Shown in pieces: positions 23,620 to 32,192 of a DNA stretch of 64,000 nucleotides. The DNA lies in the NCBI RefSeq assembly GCF_026540895.1, contig NZ_JALNUR010000008.1, forward strand, positions 1 to 64,000, written 5' to 3'. The notes under the pieces were generated by a model. That model saw nothing but the letters and a program-made list of their open reading frames with translations. It was not told where the DNA came from and did not search any database. This stretch comes from Sphingomonas sp. GM_Shp_1. Its GTDB lineage: Bacteria; Pseudomonadota; Alphaproteobacteria; Sphingomonadales; Sphingomonadaceae. Each line of letters starts with the position of its first letter. Position 1 is the stretch's first letter. Made by a program: the position numbers and the translations under genes.

Positions 23620-25350
23620 CTATACCGGCCCCGACCCGGGCAGGATGCCATCGCGGGCGAGCGCGGCGAAATGGTCTTCGCTAAGGGGGCCGCTGAACAG
23701 GTATCCTTGGCCGAGTTTGCAGTTCATGGCGCGCAGCATCGCCCTCTCGCCTTCCTGCTCGATCCCCTCCGCGACGATATCGATGTCCAGTTCGCCGCCG
23801 AGCTGGATGACCGCGCCGACGATGATCCGCTTGGCGGTGTGGTGATGGAGGTCGGCGACGAAGCTGCGGTCGATCTTCACCTCCGTGACCGGAAACCGTT
23901 CGAGATAGCGGAGGCTGGAATATTCGGTCCCGAAATCGTCGATCGACAGGCCGACGCCGAGTTCACGCACGCGCTGGAAGATCGCGAGCATCTCGGGTGA
24001 ATCGGTGGCGATCAGCCGTTCGGTCAACTCGAGCGTCAGCCAGGACGGGTCGACGCCCGTCTGCTCCACGACGTGGCGGATGAAGGCGACCATGTCACGG
24101 TGCGTGAACTCGATCGCCGAGACGTTGATCGCGAACCGCAGCGGCCGGCGGCGAAAACGGTTCACGCGCACGGCGAAGTCGGCGACCTGCCGGAACCCGC
24201 GCGCACCGATGTCGAGGATCAGCCCCGTATCCTCCGCCAGCCGCACGAACCTGTCCGGCGATTGCAGTCCGAACAGGCCGTGCCGCCAGCGCAGGAGGGC
24301 CTCGGCGCCGACGACCTCACCGCTCTGGAGGTCGATCTTGGGCTGATAATGGTACAGGAACTCGTCGGCGGCGAGTCCCTGTTGCAGCTCCGCCGTCAAC
24401 CGGACGCGGTTGAACGCATCCCGTTCGGCGTCGCGGGCGAAGGCGCACGGTCCGCGCAAGGGCGAGGCGTTGGATTGGGCCAGCGCCGCCCCGGCCTGCC
24501 GCACCAGCATGATCGGATCGTCGCCCGGGCTGCCCACTGTGTAGCCGGTTGCGAACCGGACCGTCAGCGCGGCACCAGGCAGGTCGTAATGCGTTCCCAG
24601 CCCGTCCGCGATGCGCGCGAGGAGGTTCGCAGGGCTTGCATCCTTGCCGAGAGTGAAGACGATCGCGAACTGATCGTTGCCGACACGCGCCACGATGCCT
24701 TCGTCCAAGGTCCCGAGCCGCCGCGCGGCTTCACGCAGCATCGCATCCCCCAGATCATAGCCATAGCCGCTATTGATGTCGTGGAAACGGGCGATGTCGA
24801 CCTTCACCAACAGGATTTGATTATCCGCGCAGAGCGGCCGCAGCGCAGCGAGCATTCCGTCGCGGTTCAGGCAGCCGGTCAGCGCGTCGCGGTTGGTGAC
24901 GGTCTCGACCCGCGCTTCCGCTTCGACAAGATCAGTCACATCGCGCAGGACGCCCGCATAATGGGTCGGAGTTCCGCGTGGTCCAAGCGGCGTCAGCCGC
25001 ACATGGTTCCAGAACAGAGTGCCATCCTTGCGATAGTTGCGCAGGCGGACCTCGCAATCGGTGCCAGTGGCGATCGCTTCGCGGATGTGATCGATTTCCG
25101 GCTGGAGGCGGTCGGCGCCCTGCAGGTAGCGGCAGTTCTTGCCGATCGCCTCATCCGGTCGATAGCCGGTCAGCCGTTCGAACGCGGCATTGGCATAGAC
25201 GATGGCCTGACCAGGCTTGCCGATGTCCGCGATCAGGATCGCGTCGCCGGCATGGTCGGCGAGCTGCGCGAACAGCTCGGGCGCGATCCCCCCGGTTTCG
25301 GGATCGGCTGACGGCACTGGTCGATGGTCGAGGAACGGCAGACGAAGCAT
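23620..25350 (-). CDS. LOV-GGDEF-EAL protein, probable blue-light-controlled c-di-GMP phosphodiesterase
   Basis: A 576-residue soluble protein. Residues 32-140 form a LOV-type PAS domain with the photoactive motif GKNCRYLQG (Cys73 would form the flavin adduct) and the flavin-contacting NYRKDG (Asn105) and FWNH (Asn115). The usual Gln of GVQxD is replaced (GVLRD, Leu135). The GGDEF domain (about 150-300) is degenerate (VGNDQF), so no cyclase activity is expected. The EAL domain (about 315-570) keeps EALLRW (Glu349), Asn408, Glu440, Asp470-Asp471, Lys491 and EGIE (Glu527), indicating active hydrolysis of c-di-GMP to pGpG. It stands alone, convergent with nothing, next to other regulators. Confidence 0.92.
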   Translation of the reverse strand: MLRLPFLDHRPVPSADPETGGIAPELFAQLADHAGDAILIADIGKPGQAIVYANAAFERLTGYRPDEAIGKNCRYLQGADRLQPEIDHIREAIATGTDCEVRLRNYRKDGTLFWNHVRLTPLGPRGTPTHYAGVLRDVTDLVEAEARVETVTNRDALTGCLNRDGMLAALRPLCADNQILLVKVDIARFHDINSGYGYDLGDAMLREAARRLGTLDEGIVARVGNDQFAIVFTLGKDASPANLLARIADGLGTHYDLPGAALTVRFATGYTVGSPGDDPIMLVRQAGAALAQSNASPLRGPCAFARDAERDAFNRVRLTAELQQGLAADEFLYHYQPKIDLQSGEVVGAEALLRWRHGLFGLQSPDRFVRLAEDTGLILDIGARGFRQVADFAVRVNRFRRRPLRFAINVSAIEFTHRDMVAFIRHVVEQTGVDPSWLTLELTERLIATDSPEMLAIFQRVRELGVGLSIDDFGTEYSSLRYLERFPVTEVKIDRSFVADLHHHTAKRIIVGAVIQLGGELDIDIVAEGIEQEGERAMLRAMNCKLGQGYLFSGPLSEDHFAALARDGILPGSGPV

Positions 25351-25529
25351 GGCGCATGGCTACTGGCTTGGGCTACGCCACACCGCCACGGGGACGGACG
25401 GAAGAAAGCGCAACAAGGACTGGCGCTTGTGCGGAATGGCCGGACGGCCGGCAACCGGGGGGCGGGACCGGATCCGGCCAAAGCGCGTCCCGATCCGGAC
25501 AATCTCCGGGTCGCCCTCGCCAAGCGAGC

Positions 25530-26489
25530 CTAGAAGCGGTCGCGATACTGGCGCATGGTGATACCCAGCACGCGCAGGAAGGCCCGCCGCGCCGATGCCG
25601 CGGTGCCCAGGCCCGCCGCGCGGGCGACCGCCGCCAGCGGCAGGTCCGTCTCTTCAAGCAGCCGTCGCGCGAAGTCGATCCGCAGGCGCTGGACGAATTC
25701 GGCGGGGGTCGCGCCCGTGTCCTGTCGAAATATGCGCGTAAAGTTGCGCGGGCTCATCGCGGCCCGTGCCGCCAGTGCGGCCGTACCCAGATCGGCATCG
25801 GGATGCTCGGCCGCCCAGCGCTGGACCTTTTGGATCGGCGTGCGACGGCCGGTTTGCGCGACAAGGTGGGCGCTGTACTGCGACTGGCCGCCCGGGCGCT
25901 TCAGATAGATGACCATGTGGCGCGCGATCGCCATCGCAAGATCGCGTCCGTGGTCTTCTTCGATCAGCGCCAGAGCGAGATCGATCGCGGCGGTCACCCC
26001 GGCCGAGGTGAACAGCGCGCCGTCGCGAATGAAGATCGCATCCGCATCGACGCGTGCCGCCGGATACCGCGCGCCAAGTGCGTCGGCATAGTCCCAGTGC
26101 GTCGTCACCCGCCGCCCGTCGATCAATCCCGCAGCGCCAATCAGGAAGGTGCCGGTACAGACTGCTCCGAAACGACGGGCGGCATGGGCCTGCTCGCCGA
26201 TCCAGCCAAGAACCCTGTCGCTCGGCGTCTCGGGTATGCCGTAGCTGCCGGTGATGAAGACAGTGTCAGCCGCGGCGGGCGCATCGTCGATCGTGCAATC
26301 GGGCACGATCCGCACCCCCGACGCGCAGCGGATCGGCTCGCAAGTCTCGGCCACCACGCAAAGGTCATAGAGTGGTTGACCGCTCTGGCGGTTCGCTTCG
26401 TGAAACGCGTCCATCACGCCTGAAATTTCCAGCGAATGGAGATCGGCGGGCGCAAACATCGTCACATGGTGCGAAGACGGGCGGGACAT
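25530..26489 (-). CDS. GlxA-type AraC-family regulator (DJ-1/PfpI + HTH)
   Basis: The 319-residue protein has an N-terminal DJ-1/PfpI-like domain (FGAVCTGTFLIGAAGLIDGR with the nucleophile-elbow Cys; VTTHWDYADAL) and a C-terminal AraC double helix-turn-helix (ARAAMSPRNFTRIFRQDTGA, PAEFVQRLRIDFARRLLEE). GlxA-type regulators sense small nitrogenous or amine metabolites in many proteobacteria, although the ligand here is unknown. The start at 26489 is chosen because the longer frame to 26816 overlaps the next fragment. The neighbouring C-terminal fragment ends 4 bases upstream. Confidence 0.9.
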   Translation of the reverse strand: MSRPSSHHVTMFAPADLHSLEISGVMDAFHEANRQSGQPLYDLCVVAETCEPIRCASGVRIVPDCTIDDAPAAADTVFITGSYGIPETPSDRVLGWIGEQAHAARRFGAVCTGTFLIGAAGLIDGRRVTTHWDYADALGARYPAARVDADAIFIRDGALFTSAGVTAAIDLALALIEEDHGRDLAMAIARHMVIYLKRPGGQSQYSAHLVAQTGRRTPIQKVQRWAAEHPDADLGTAALAARAAMSPRNFTRIFRQDTGATPAEFVQRLRIDFARRLLEETDLPLAAVARAAGLGTAASARRAFLRVLGITMRQYRDRF

Positions 26490-26493
26490 ATCG

Positions 26494-26850
26494 TCACTTC
26501 GGTCCGGCCAAAAGATCGGCCATGTTGCTGGTGCGCCGGTCGATCTCTGCCATAGTATAACCGAGGACCGGAGCCACGCGACCGACAAGCGGTTCCCATC
26601 TCTCTCGTCCCGCGACATAAGCATCGACACCATCCGTTCGCACCGCGATACCAGCACCGGCGAGCGTCCGCTCCGCCGCGACATAGCTTTGACGTAGGCG
26701 CAAACCAATTTCCGTGTCCTCGGTATGGCCAGTGGCCGTCGGAAAATGGGAGTCGAGCGTTTCCAGCAGCATAAGGGCGCCTCGGCGGATGGAAGCGACC
26801 GGGGCTGACGCCGCAACGGTGGCGTAATGTTGTCGATCGAGTGCGCTTTC
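26494..26850 (-). pseudogene. C-terminal fragment of an unrecognised protein
   Basis: The last 100 residues of this frame (GALMLLETLDSHFPTATG, IGLRLRQSYVAAERTLAGAG, RERWEPLVGRVAPVLGYTMA) read as genuine helical protein. The part upstream of about 26850 is instead the antisense of a PAS domain, so the gene has lost its 5' end. The sequence resembles cytoplasmic tails of small membrane proteins, but I cannot name it. It sits against a PAS-LuxR gene lacking its own 5' end; a deletion probably fused the two. Confidence 0.5.
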
Positions 26851-28104
26851 GATCAATGTTGTCGCGTCGAGAAGGACGAAGCTGACCTGCCGCGGGTGCG
26901 CGACGCGATCGCCGCCTGCGTCGATCCGGCCGGCGATGGCCGCTATTCGGTGGAATACCGGGTGATCGGACGCGACGACGGTGTCCTGCGCCACATCGCC
27001 ACCTCCGGCCGCACCAGCTTCGAGCGCGGCCGCGCGACGGCCTTCATCGGGGCAGCTGTCGACGTGTCCGAGCAGCGGCGGAACGAAGCGGCTGTCCGGT
27101 CAAGCGAGGCGCAGTTCCGCGGCTTCGCGGAAAACAGCAGCAACCTGCTGTGGATCGTCGATCCTGCCGTGGGTGAGATCATCTACCGCAGCGCCGCCTT
27201 CGAACGGATCTGGGGGATCTCGTGCGACGAGGCCCCCGCCACGCTCGAGGTGTGGATGGAGCATGTCCATACCGACGACCGGGTCGCCGTCGCCCGGGCC
27301 CTGGAAGCGGTGAAGGCCGGCGAGGTCACGCAATATGAATATCGCATCGTCCGGCCCGCGGACGGCGGCGTGCGGTGGCTACGCGACACCAGCTTCCCGA
27401 TCCGTGACGATCACGGCGCGATCATGCGTATCGGCGGCATCGCCGAAGACCTGACGCAGGAGGACAGCCGGCAGGTGTATATCGTCAGCGCCAGGCCGTC
27501 CGAGGCACGCCACCTCGCGCGGCTGGTGCGCGCGACCGACTACCGGGTTCGCATCTTCGAAAGCGCAGGCGCCTTCCTCGACATCGCGCCGGTCCTGGCG
27601 CCGGGCTGCGTTCTGGTCGACCTTCGCAAAGCGCGGGACGAAGGCCTCTCCATTCCGCGTGAACTCAAGGCCCGATCGATCGCCTTGCCGGCGATAGCAC
27701 TGGACGAGCCGGAGGCTAGCGCCGCGTCGGCGGTGACCGCGATGAAGGCCGGTGCGATCGACTATCTCCTGTTCGACGAAGAGGCGCTGCTGCGGCAGAG
27801 GCTCGCCGCGGCGTTGGCGGAGTGCCACCCGACGACAGGTTCGCCGACGCGAGACCAGGAAGTCGGTGCGCAGATCGGCCGATTGACCTCGCGCGAGCGG
27901 GAGGTGCTCGTCGGATTGATCGACGGGGGCACGAACAAGGTCATCGCCCAGGCGCTCGGCATCAGCCCGCGAACCGTCGAACTGCATCGTGCCCAGGTGA
28001 TGAGCAAGCTCGGCGCCGGCAGCCTGACCGAGCTCGGCCAGATCGCGCTCGCCGCCGGGCTGTCACCGTCGAAGGCGGGTGCGAAGGTCCGGAAGCCTAC
28101 CTAG
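26827..28104 (+). CDS. PAS-PAS-receiver-LuxR regulator, 5' truncated
   Basis: The 425-residue frame opens inside a PAS domain: DLPRVRDAIAACVDPAGDGR and YSVEYRVIGRDDGVLRHI lack the usual N-terminal half. A full second PAS follows (QFRGFAENSSNLLWIVDPA to GIAEDLTQED), then a receiver-like domain (VYIVSARPSEARHLARLVRA; phosphoacceptor position likely D in CVLVDLRKA) and a LuxR helix-turn-helix (LTSREREVLVGLIDGGTNKV, SPRTVELHRAQVMSKLGA). FixJ-type output is expected. The ATG at 26827 lies in sequence foreign to the family, so the gene is a truncated but still open derivative; activity is uncertain. Confidence 0.75.
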   Translation: MLSIECAFDQCCRVEKDEADLPRVRDAIAACVDPAGDGRYSVEYRVIGRDDGVLRHIATSGRTSFERGRATAFIGAAVDVSEQRRNEAAVRSSEAQFRGFAENSSNLLWIVDPAVGEIIYRSAAFERIWGISCDEAPATLEVWMEHVHTDDRVAVARALEAVKAGEVTQYEYRIVRPADGGVRWLRDTSFPIRDDHGAIMRIGGIAEDLTQEDSRQVYIVSARPSEARHLARLVRATDYRVRIFESAGAFLDIAPVLAPGCVLVDLRKARDEGLSIPRELKARSIALPAIALDEPEASAASAVTAMKAGAIDYLLFDEEALLRQRLAAALAECHPTTGSPTRDQEVGAQIGRLTSREREVLVGLIDGGTNKVIAQALGISPRTVELHRAQVMSKLGAGSLTELGQIALAAGLSPSKAGAKVRKPT

Positions 28105-28145
28105 GGATTGTCCTGATCCCGCCGGGTCCGGCGACGCATGAGCAT

Positions 28146-28170
28146 AGCTTCACCTTCATGGGGTGAAGCT
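28146..28170. promoter_or_regulatory. Perfect 9-bp dyad abutting the Crp/Fnr start codon
   Basis: AGCTTCACC-7-GGTGAAGCT ends one base before the ATG at 28171. As DNA it could be the regulator's own operator; as RNA it would put the ribosome-binding region in a hairpin. Either suggests autoregulation. Confidence 0.55.
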
Positions 28171-28983
28171 ATGATACATCTTCAGACCGAAGCTTCGTTC
28201 AACGGCCCCTTCAACTCGCCAGGCTCCCGTGCGAACCGATCGAGCCGGACGCCCCGCGGAAACCGCGTGGCAAACACGCTCATCCAGGCGTTGTTGCGGT
28301 ACGACACCGGCGGCGAGTGCGACGCATCGGACATCATGGATGCGGTGACGCAAATCCATAAGGTGAAGAGCAGGCACTGCTTTCCCGCACGATCATCAGC
28401 CGAAACCGCGCATGTTCTCGTTGCCGGTTGGGGCTTCCGTTCGCAGCTTCTACAGGATGGCGCGTGCCAGATTACCGACCTGATTGCCCCAGGCGATTTT
28501 TGCTACACTTCCGCTCGCGAGGAAAGGCATGCGCCTCCCATCGAGGCCTGCGATCCAACACGCATCGTGACCCTGAACATGGGATTGCTGCCCGAAAAAA
28601 CGCGCACGCTGGTGTATCGCGGTCAGCAAATACAACAAGGCGACGTGACACGTCGCCTTCGTGCCCGGCTGGTCAGCCTTGGCCGTCGCGATGCACGAGA
28701 GCGCTTAGCCTACCTGATGGCGGAAACGCATGCACGACTGGCCGGCTTCGGCCTGACAGAGAATAACGGGTTCGATTGGCCGTTCACGCAGGAGCATCTC
28801 GCTGACATTCTCGGGCTTACGCCGGTCCACATCAACCGTGTTCTCGGACGGCTGCGCGGCGAAGGCCTGCTCGTCGTGCGGAACCGCCACGTAGCAATCC
28901 TCGACGTGGCCGGTCTTCATCGTGCTGGAGGATTCGATGCTGCACACGGCAGCATTGAAAGGAGCGACTATGACCTGCTCTGA
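28171..28983 (+). CDS. Crp/Fnr-family transcriptional regulator
   Basis: The 270-residue protein has a cNMP-binding-like beta roll (about 60-165: HVLVAGWGFRSQLLQDGACQ, ITDLIAPGDFC) and a C-terminal helix-turn-helix (WPFTQEHLADILGLTPVHIN, RVLGRLRGEGLL). No Fnr-type four-cysteine cluster is present at the N-terminus, so it is not an iron-sulfur oxygen sensor of that class. The first 40 residues (FNGPFNSPGSRANRSS) look disordered. The start at 28171 follows a perfect dyad. A 57-residue small protein overlaps its end with its own AAAGGAG site, forming a two-gene unit common in sphingomonads. Confidence 0.9.
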   Translation: MIHLQTEASFNGPFNSPGSRANRSSRTPRGNRVANTLIQALLRYDTGGECDASDIMDAVTQIHKVKSRHCFPARSSAETAHVLVAGWGFRSQLLQDGACQITDLIAPGDFCYTSAREERHAPPIEACDPTRIVTLNMGLLPEKTRTLVYRGQQIQQGDVTRRLRARLVSLGRRDARERLAYLMAETHARLAGFGLTENNGFDWPFTQEHLADILGLTPVHINRVLGRLRGEGLLVVRNRHVAILDVAGLHRAGGFDAAHGSIERSDYDLL

Positions 28984-29143
28984 TCAATTGTTTCTGCAAA
29001 ACCGCGCTCGCGCTGAACGCGAACGCGCGCGGGCGGCTCGGGATGAATGCGCAAGGCGGATACATCTAGAACTTGCCCACCTGTACGAACTGCGTTTGAG
29101 CAGGAAACAGGTTATTTTGGCTGAATGTCCCACTCTTACATAA
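28970..29143 (+). CDS. Small charged helical protein, partner of the Crp/Fnr regulator
   Basis: The 57-residue protein starts MTCSDQLFLQNRARAERERA, preceded by AAAGGAG and overlapping the end of the Crp/Fnr gene by 14 bases. It is one long Arg/Ala/Glu-rich helix (to HLELAHLYELRLSR). The strong Shine-Dalgarno and recurring association of such short helical proteins with Crp-like genes in sphingomonads argue that it is real. Function unknown. Confidence 0.65.
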   Translation: MTCSDQLFLQNRARAERERARAARDECARRIHLELAHLYELRLSRKQVILAECPTLT

Positions 29144-29274
29144 ATCGTGCCGGATACATCGAGCTTGCGGTGGAAGGATGATCGGGGCCGATGACCCACT
29201 CGCGTCGTTCAGCCGATTGACTGTGACAGCCAAGAGCCGCCAGAAGTTTATGTTTGTCAGCGGGCGTTCGATCG

Positions 29275-29460
29275 GCGGAATTTGGGACGAAGCCATCATT
29301 TCGAACCGGCTCGCTAAATGGCGGCTTCTGACAAGAGCCGACATTTTGGCATTGGCGGGTCCGGCGTTCGGGGGCGGGTTGGAACGGTAAGCGCGCGCGG
29401 CGACTTGAGGTCTGTTCTCCGGCGAGCATCAGGTTTCCCGCTATAAGCGGGATAGCTACA
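29275..29460. repeat. Dispersed intergenic repeat, copy B
   Basis: This copy carries TTGGGACGAAGCCATCATTT, then CCGGCTCGCTAAATGGCGG and CTTCTGACAAGAGCCGACAT, then GAGCATCAGG and a perfect hairpin TCCCGCT-ATA-AGCGGGA (29436-29452). It aligns with copy A (23335-23470) over about 130 bases and with 15085-15150 over about 65. No gene is seen between 29144 and 29574. Confidence 0.5.
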
Positions 29461-29574
29461 AAGGCGGATTCAGAGGGCGTCCACCGCTTTTCAAAATTCG
29501 TCGCTCCGTTCTCCGCTGAAAGCGAGGCGCGGTCAACGGAACCGGCCGGCCGATAGGATGCGCGGTCGCCTCAA

Positions 29575-30117
29575 CTAACTCGCAATCACCGTAGCGAGCG
29601 ACGCCTGGCCCTGCGGCCAATCGCCGAGGCCAGACGTCGCGTTTATATGACCAGCACGACCAATGTCAGCGAAGGCCGCTCTCAGGTCCTGAGCCAATTT
29701 GCGGGATCGCGCGAGACTCGCGTATCAATCGTTGGTGCTCGCCACGACCAGTGACGGAAATGGCAGCGGGCCGGGCGGCAGGGGCGCGAAGCGAAGGAGG
29801 CGCAGGTCGCAGCCCTGCTGCCCCACATCGGGCGGCGCGACCAGCATCGCGCCCAGCACCTTCGCCCGCCCGGCTGGCCCGGCCTGCGCGGCTCACCAGA
29901 CGATCGCAAGGCACCCAAGACTGTGCCCGACCAGCACGACCGAGCCTTCCTCTCGAGACACAGCATCGTCGATCGCGGCGATCCACCCTGCGCGCGTGGG
30001 CGCTTCCCAATCGCCCAACTCGACGCGAATGCAATCGTCGCGACATCGCTGCCAGCGCGTCTGCCAATGATCGGGGCCCGAGCCATTAAGCCCAGGTATG
30101 ATGAGACATCGTACCAC
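29575..30117 (-). pseudogene. RBBP9/YdeN-type serine hydrolase with two in-frame stops
   Basis: A single frame from a GTG at 30117 reads VRCLIIPGLNGSGPDHWQTR, the nucleophile elbow VLVGHSLGCLAIVW, then a TGA (29893-29895), then AAQAGPAGRAKVLGAML, VAPPDV, LPFPSLVVASTND, a second TGA (29725-29727), and finally ADIGRAGHINATSGLGDWPQ with the catalytic His. All catalytic positions are present but two nonsense codons interrupt them, so no full enzyme is made. In related genomes such hydrolases follow a serine acetyltransferase gene, as here. Confidence 0.8.
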
Positions 30118-30598
30118 CCCCTCCGTCTTGTCGACCGGGCGAGCCTTCCGTAACGTGGCCAGTCGGCACGGGACTGCCCGCCGTCTCGCGCTCGGCGAAA
30201 GCCTGATGGATGATGGCACCGGGCGGCACGCTCTCGGTCAGCCACACGCTGCCGCCAATCACCGCGCCGGCACCGATCGTGACCCGGCCCAGCACCGTCG
30301 CGCCGGCATAGATCACGACGCGGTCCTCGACGATCGGATGGCGCGGCAGCCCCTTGACCAGCGAGCCGTCCTCCTCAGCCGGAAAGCTGCGCGCGCCCAG
30401 CGCCACCGCCTGATACAGGCGCACATGGCTGCCGATCACCGCGGTCTCGCCGATGACGACGCCGGTGCCATGGTCGATGAAGAGGCGTTCCCCGATCGCG
30501 GCGGCGGGGTGGATGTCGATGCCGGTCGCCGAATGCGCCAGTTCGGCGACGATGCGCGCGACCAGCGGGACGCCGAGCCGGTAGAACCCCGTCGTCAC
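30086..30598 (-). pseudogene. Serine O-acetyltransferase (EpsC/CysE type), 5' truncated
   Basis: This left-handed beta-helix acetyltransferase should acetylate L-serine with acetyl-CoA for cysteine synthesis. The helix repeats are clear: AHSATGIDIHPAAAIGERLF, IDHGTGVVIGETAVIGSHVR, LYQAVALGARSF and HPIVEDRVVIYAGATVLGRV. The roughly 150-residue N-terminal helical domain expected for EpsC is missing: upstream of LYRLGVP-like FYRLGVPLVARIV the sequence loses similarity and runs into a decayed integrase at 30654. The 170-codon frame remains open and contains the catalytic His region (IDHGTG), so partial activity cannot be excluded, but truncation is likely. Confidence 0.65.
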
Positions 30599-30653
30599 GT
30601 CGGCGATGAACAGCGTTGCCGCGTGAGCGATAGCGCCGGCGCCACCGACGTTT

Positions 30654-31771
30654 TTGGCAGCACCACTCTGCCCTGCACCGGCCCATCATCACACGCTGTC
30701 CGAAGCCTTCAATCTCTGGCGCAAGCGCAAACGGATCATCGGCAAGGACAAGACTACAGACGAGTTCGGCAAGGCGATCGCGCGCTTCGAGGAACTCACC
30801 GGCACCAGCATGGTCGAAGCGATCACGCCCGCGATGGTGCGTATGTTCATCTCGCTGGTCGAGCAACTGCCGTTCCGCCCCAAGAAAGCCGTCAGCGCGC
30901 TGCCGCTGACCGAGCAGATCGAGTTGGCGCATGCGAAAGCGTTGCCGACGCTGTCGCCACCGATGGTCGGCAAGCAGCTGACCGCCCTTCGCGCGATCCT
31001 GAGCGTGGCCAAGGATGCGGAGTGGATTGCCGGCAATCCGGCGCAAGGTATCTCCGTCGAAGGGGCCGCCTGGGAGGGCCACGAATGCGACCACTTTCGG
31101 CTGAGGACATGCGGCGCATCTATGCCTCGCCGCTGATGACCGATCCCGATGCCTGCTACGACACGATGTTCTGGGTTCTGTTCCTGGCACCGTTTCACGG
31201 ATCGCGCCCGAGCGAGATCGTGCAGGATGACGGCGAATGGGTCATGCGGTTCCGCCGGGATCGCCGCATCCGCCCCACCGCTGCCATGAACAATGAAACG
31301 CGCCCGCGGCGACAAAAGACGCGCACCTCGGTCCGCGACGTGCCGATCCACTGGATCCTGCTGGAAGCGGGCTTTGTCGACTTCGCCCACCATCAGCGGG
31401 ACCGTGGCGCGGAGTGGCTGTTCGACGATCTCGAGGCCGACAAGTATGGCGACCGGTACAAATATCTGTCACGCCGGATCGACGACGCCTTGCGCAAGCT
31501 CCGCACCCATGAACCGGATAAGTCCTTTTACTCCATCCGCCACACTATGAAGCGTGAGGGACGGCGGCTCAGGATCGACCATTAGGGCCTCGACCAGCTT
31601 GCCGGCCACGCTCCGGTGTCGGTAGGGGGCCGCTACGGGCAAGGGTCATCCACCGAAACGCTGAAGGCCGACCTTGATCGCCTGGAATTTCGCAGTGTAG
31701 CGTGGAACGACGTTGTCGCCTGTGCGCGGAAACGCTTCATCCGCACTGGCATCGCCAAGGGCGGCGCTTGA
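30654..31771 (+). pseudogene. DUF6538-type tyrosine integrase, decayed
   Basis: Fragments in order: core-binding part TLSEAFNLWRKRKRIIGKDK to NPAQGISVEGAAW, a frameshift near 31075, then catalytic part LSAEDMRRIYASPLM, FLAPFHGSRPSEIVQ (catalytic Arg), SFYSIRHTMKREG (H-x-x-R), an in-frame TAG at 31584, and GHAPVSVGGRYGQGSSTETL (His and Tyr). The tail closely parallels that of the intact integrase at 2627-4444. The N-terminal arm is missing. It marks an old island insertion that disrupted the serine acetyltransferase gene. Confidence 0.8.
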
Positions 31772-32192
31772 TAACGCCACTGCGTCCCGATGGCTGCCGT
31801 TCCTGCCAAACATGATTTTGCCCCGAACCATTCTTGCTTCCGGTGATGCCTCGCTTGGCGTCGGTTCGCGAAACGGCTGAGGCATTCCCACTGGGATCGA
31901 GTATCGGGAAGCCGGATGCATTCTTAAAACCCGATTCTTGAGGCTCCCATGAGAAGGCCCGTGTGGCCATGGAACCGGTATAGCCGGCTATTCGCGGCCA
32001 ACGCCGTAGCGTCGCAGGGCCGACCTTTTGGATGTCATCGGTCATTACACTGCCGTCATATCGAGCGGTAATGCCCGGAACGCCGCGTTTGCTGCCGATC
32101 GGCCCCGCCACCATGACTTCGACGTCTGCATCTCGCATTGGCGCGGCAGCGCCTGCGTGGCGAGCCGCGGGTTGGTCATGGATTTTTCCGTT
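31772..32192. other. Intergenic region with one doubtful ORF
   Basis: A minus-strand frame of 133 codons (31737-32138; MRDADVEVMVAGPIGSKRGV) spans most of it. Composition is less GC-rich than neighbouring genes and nothing in it is recognised. It also overlaps the end of the integrase pseudogene, so I do not call it a gene. The promoterless end of trxB lies to the right. Confidence 0.3.

Noticed and set aside
31737..32138. 133-codon minus-strand ORF beside trxB
   Set aside because: Overlaps the integrase pseudogene, lacks a clear ribosome-binding site and matches no family; insufficient support to call it a gene.
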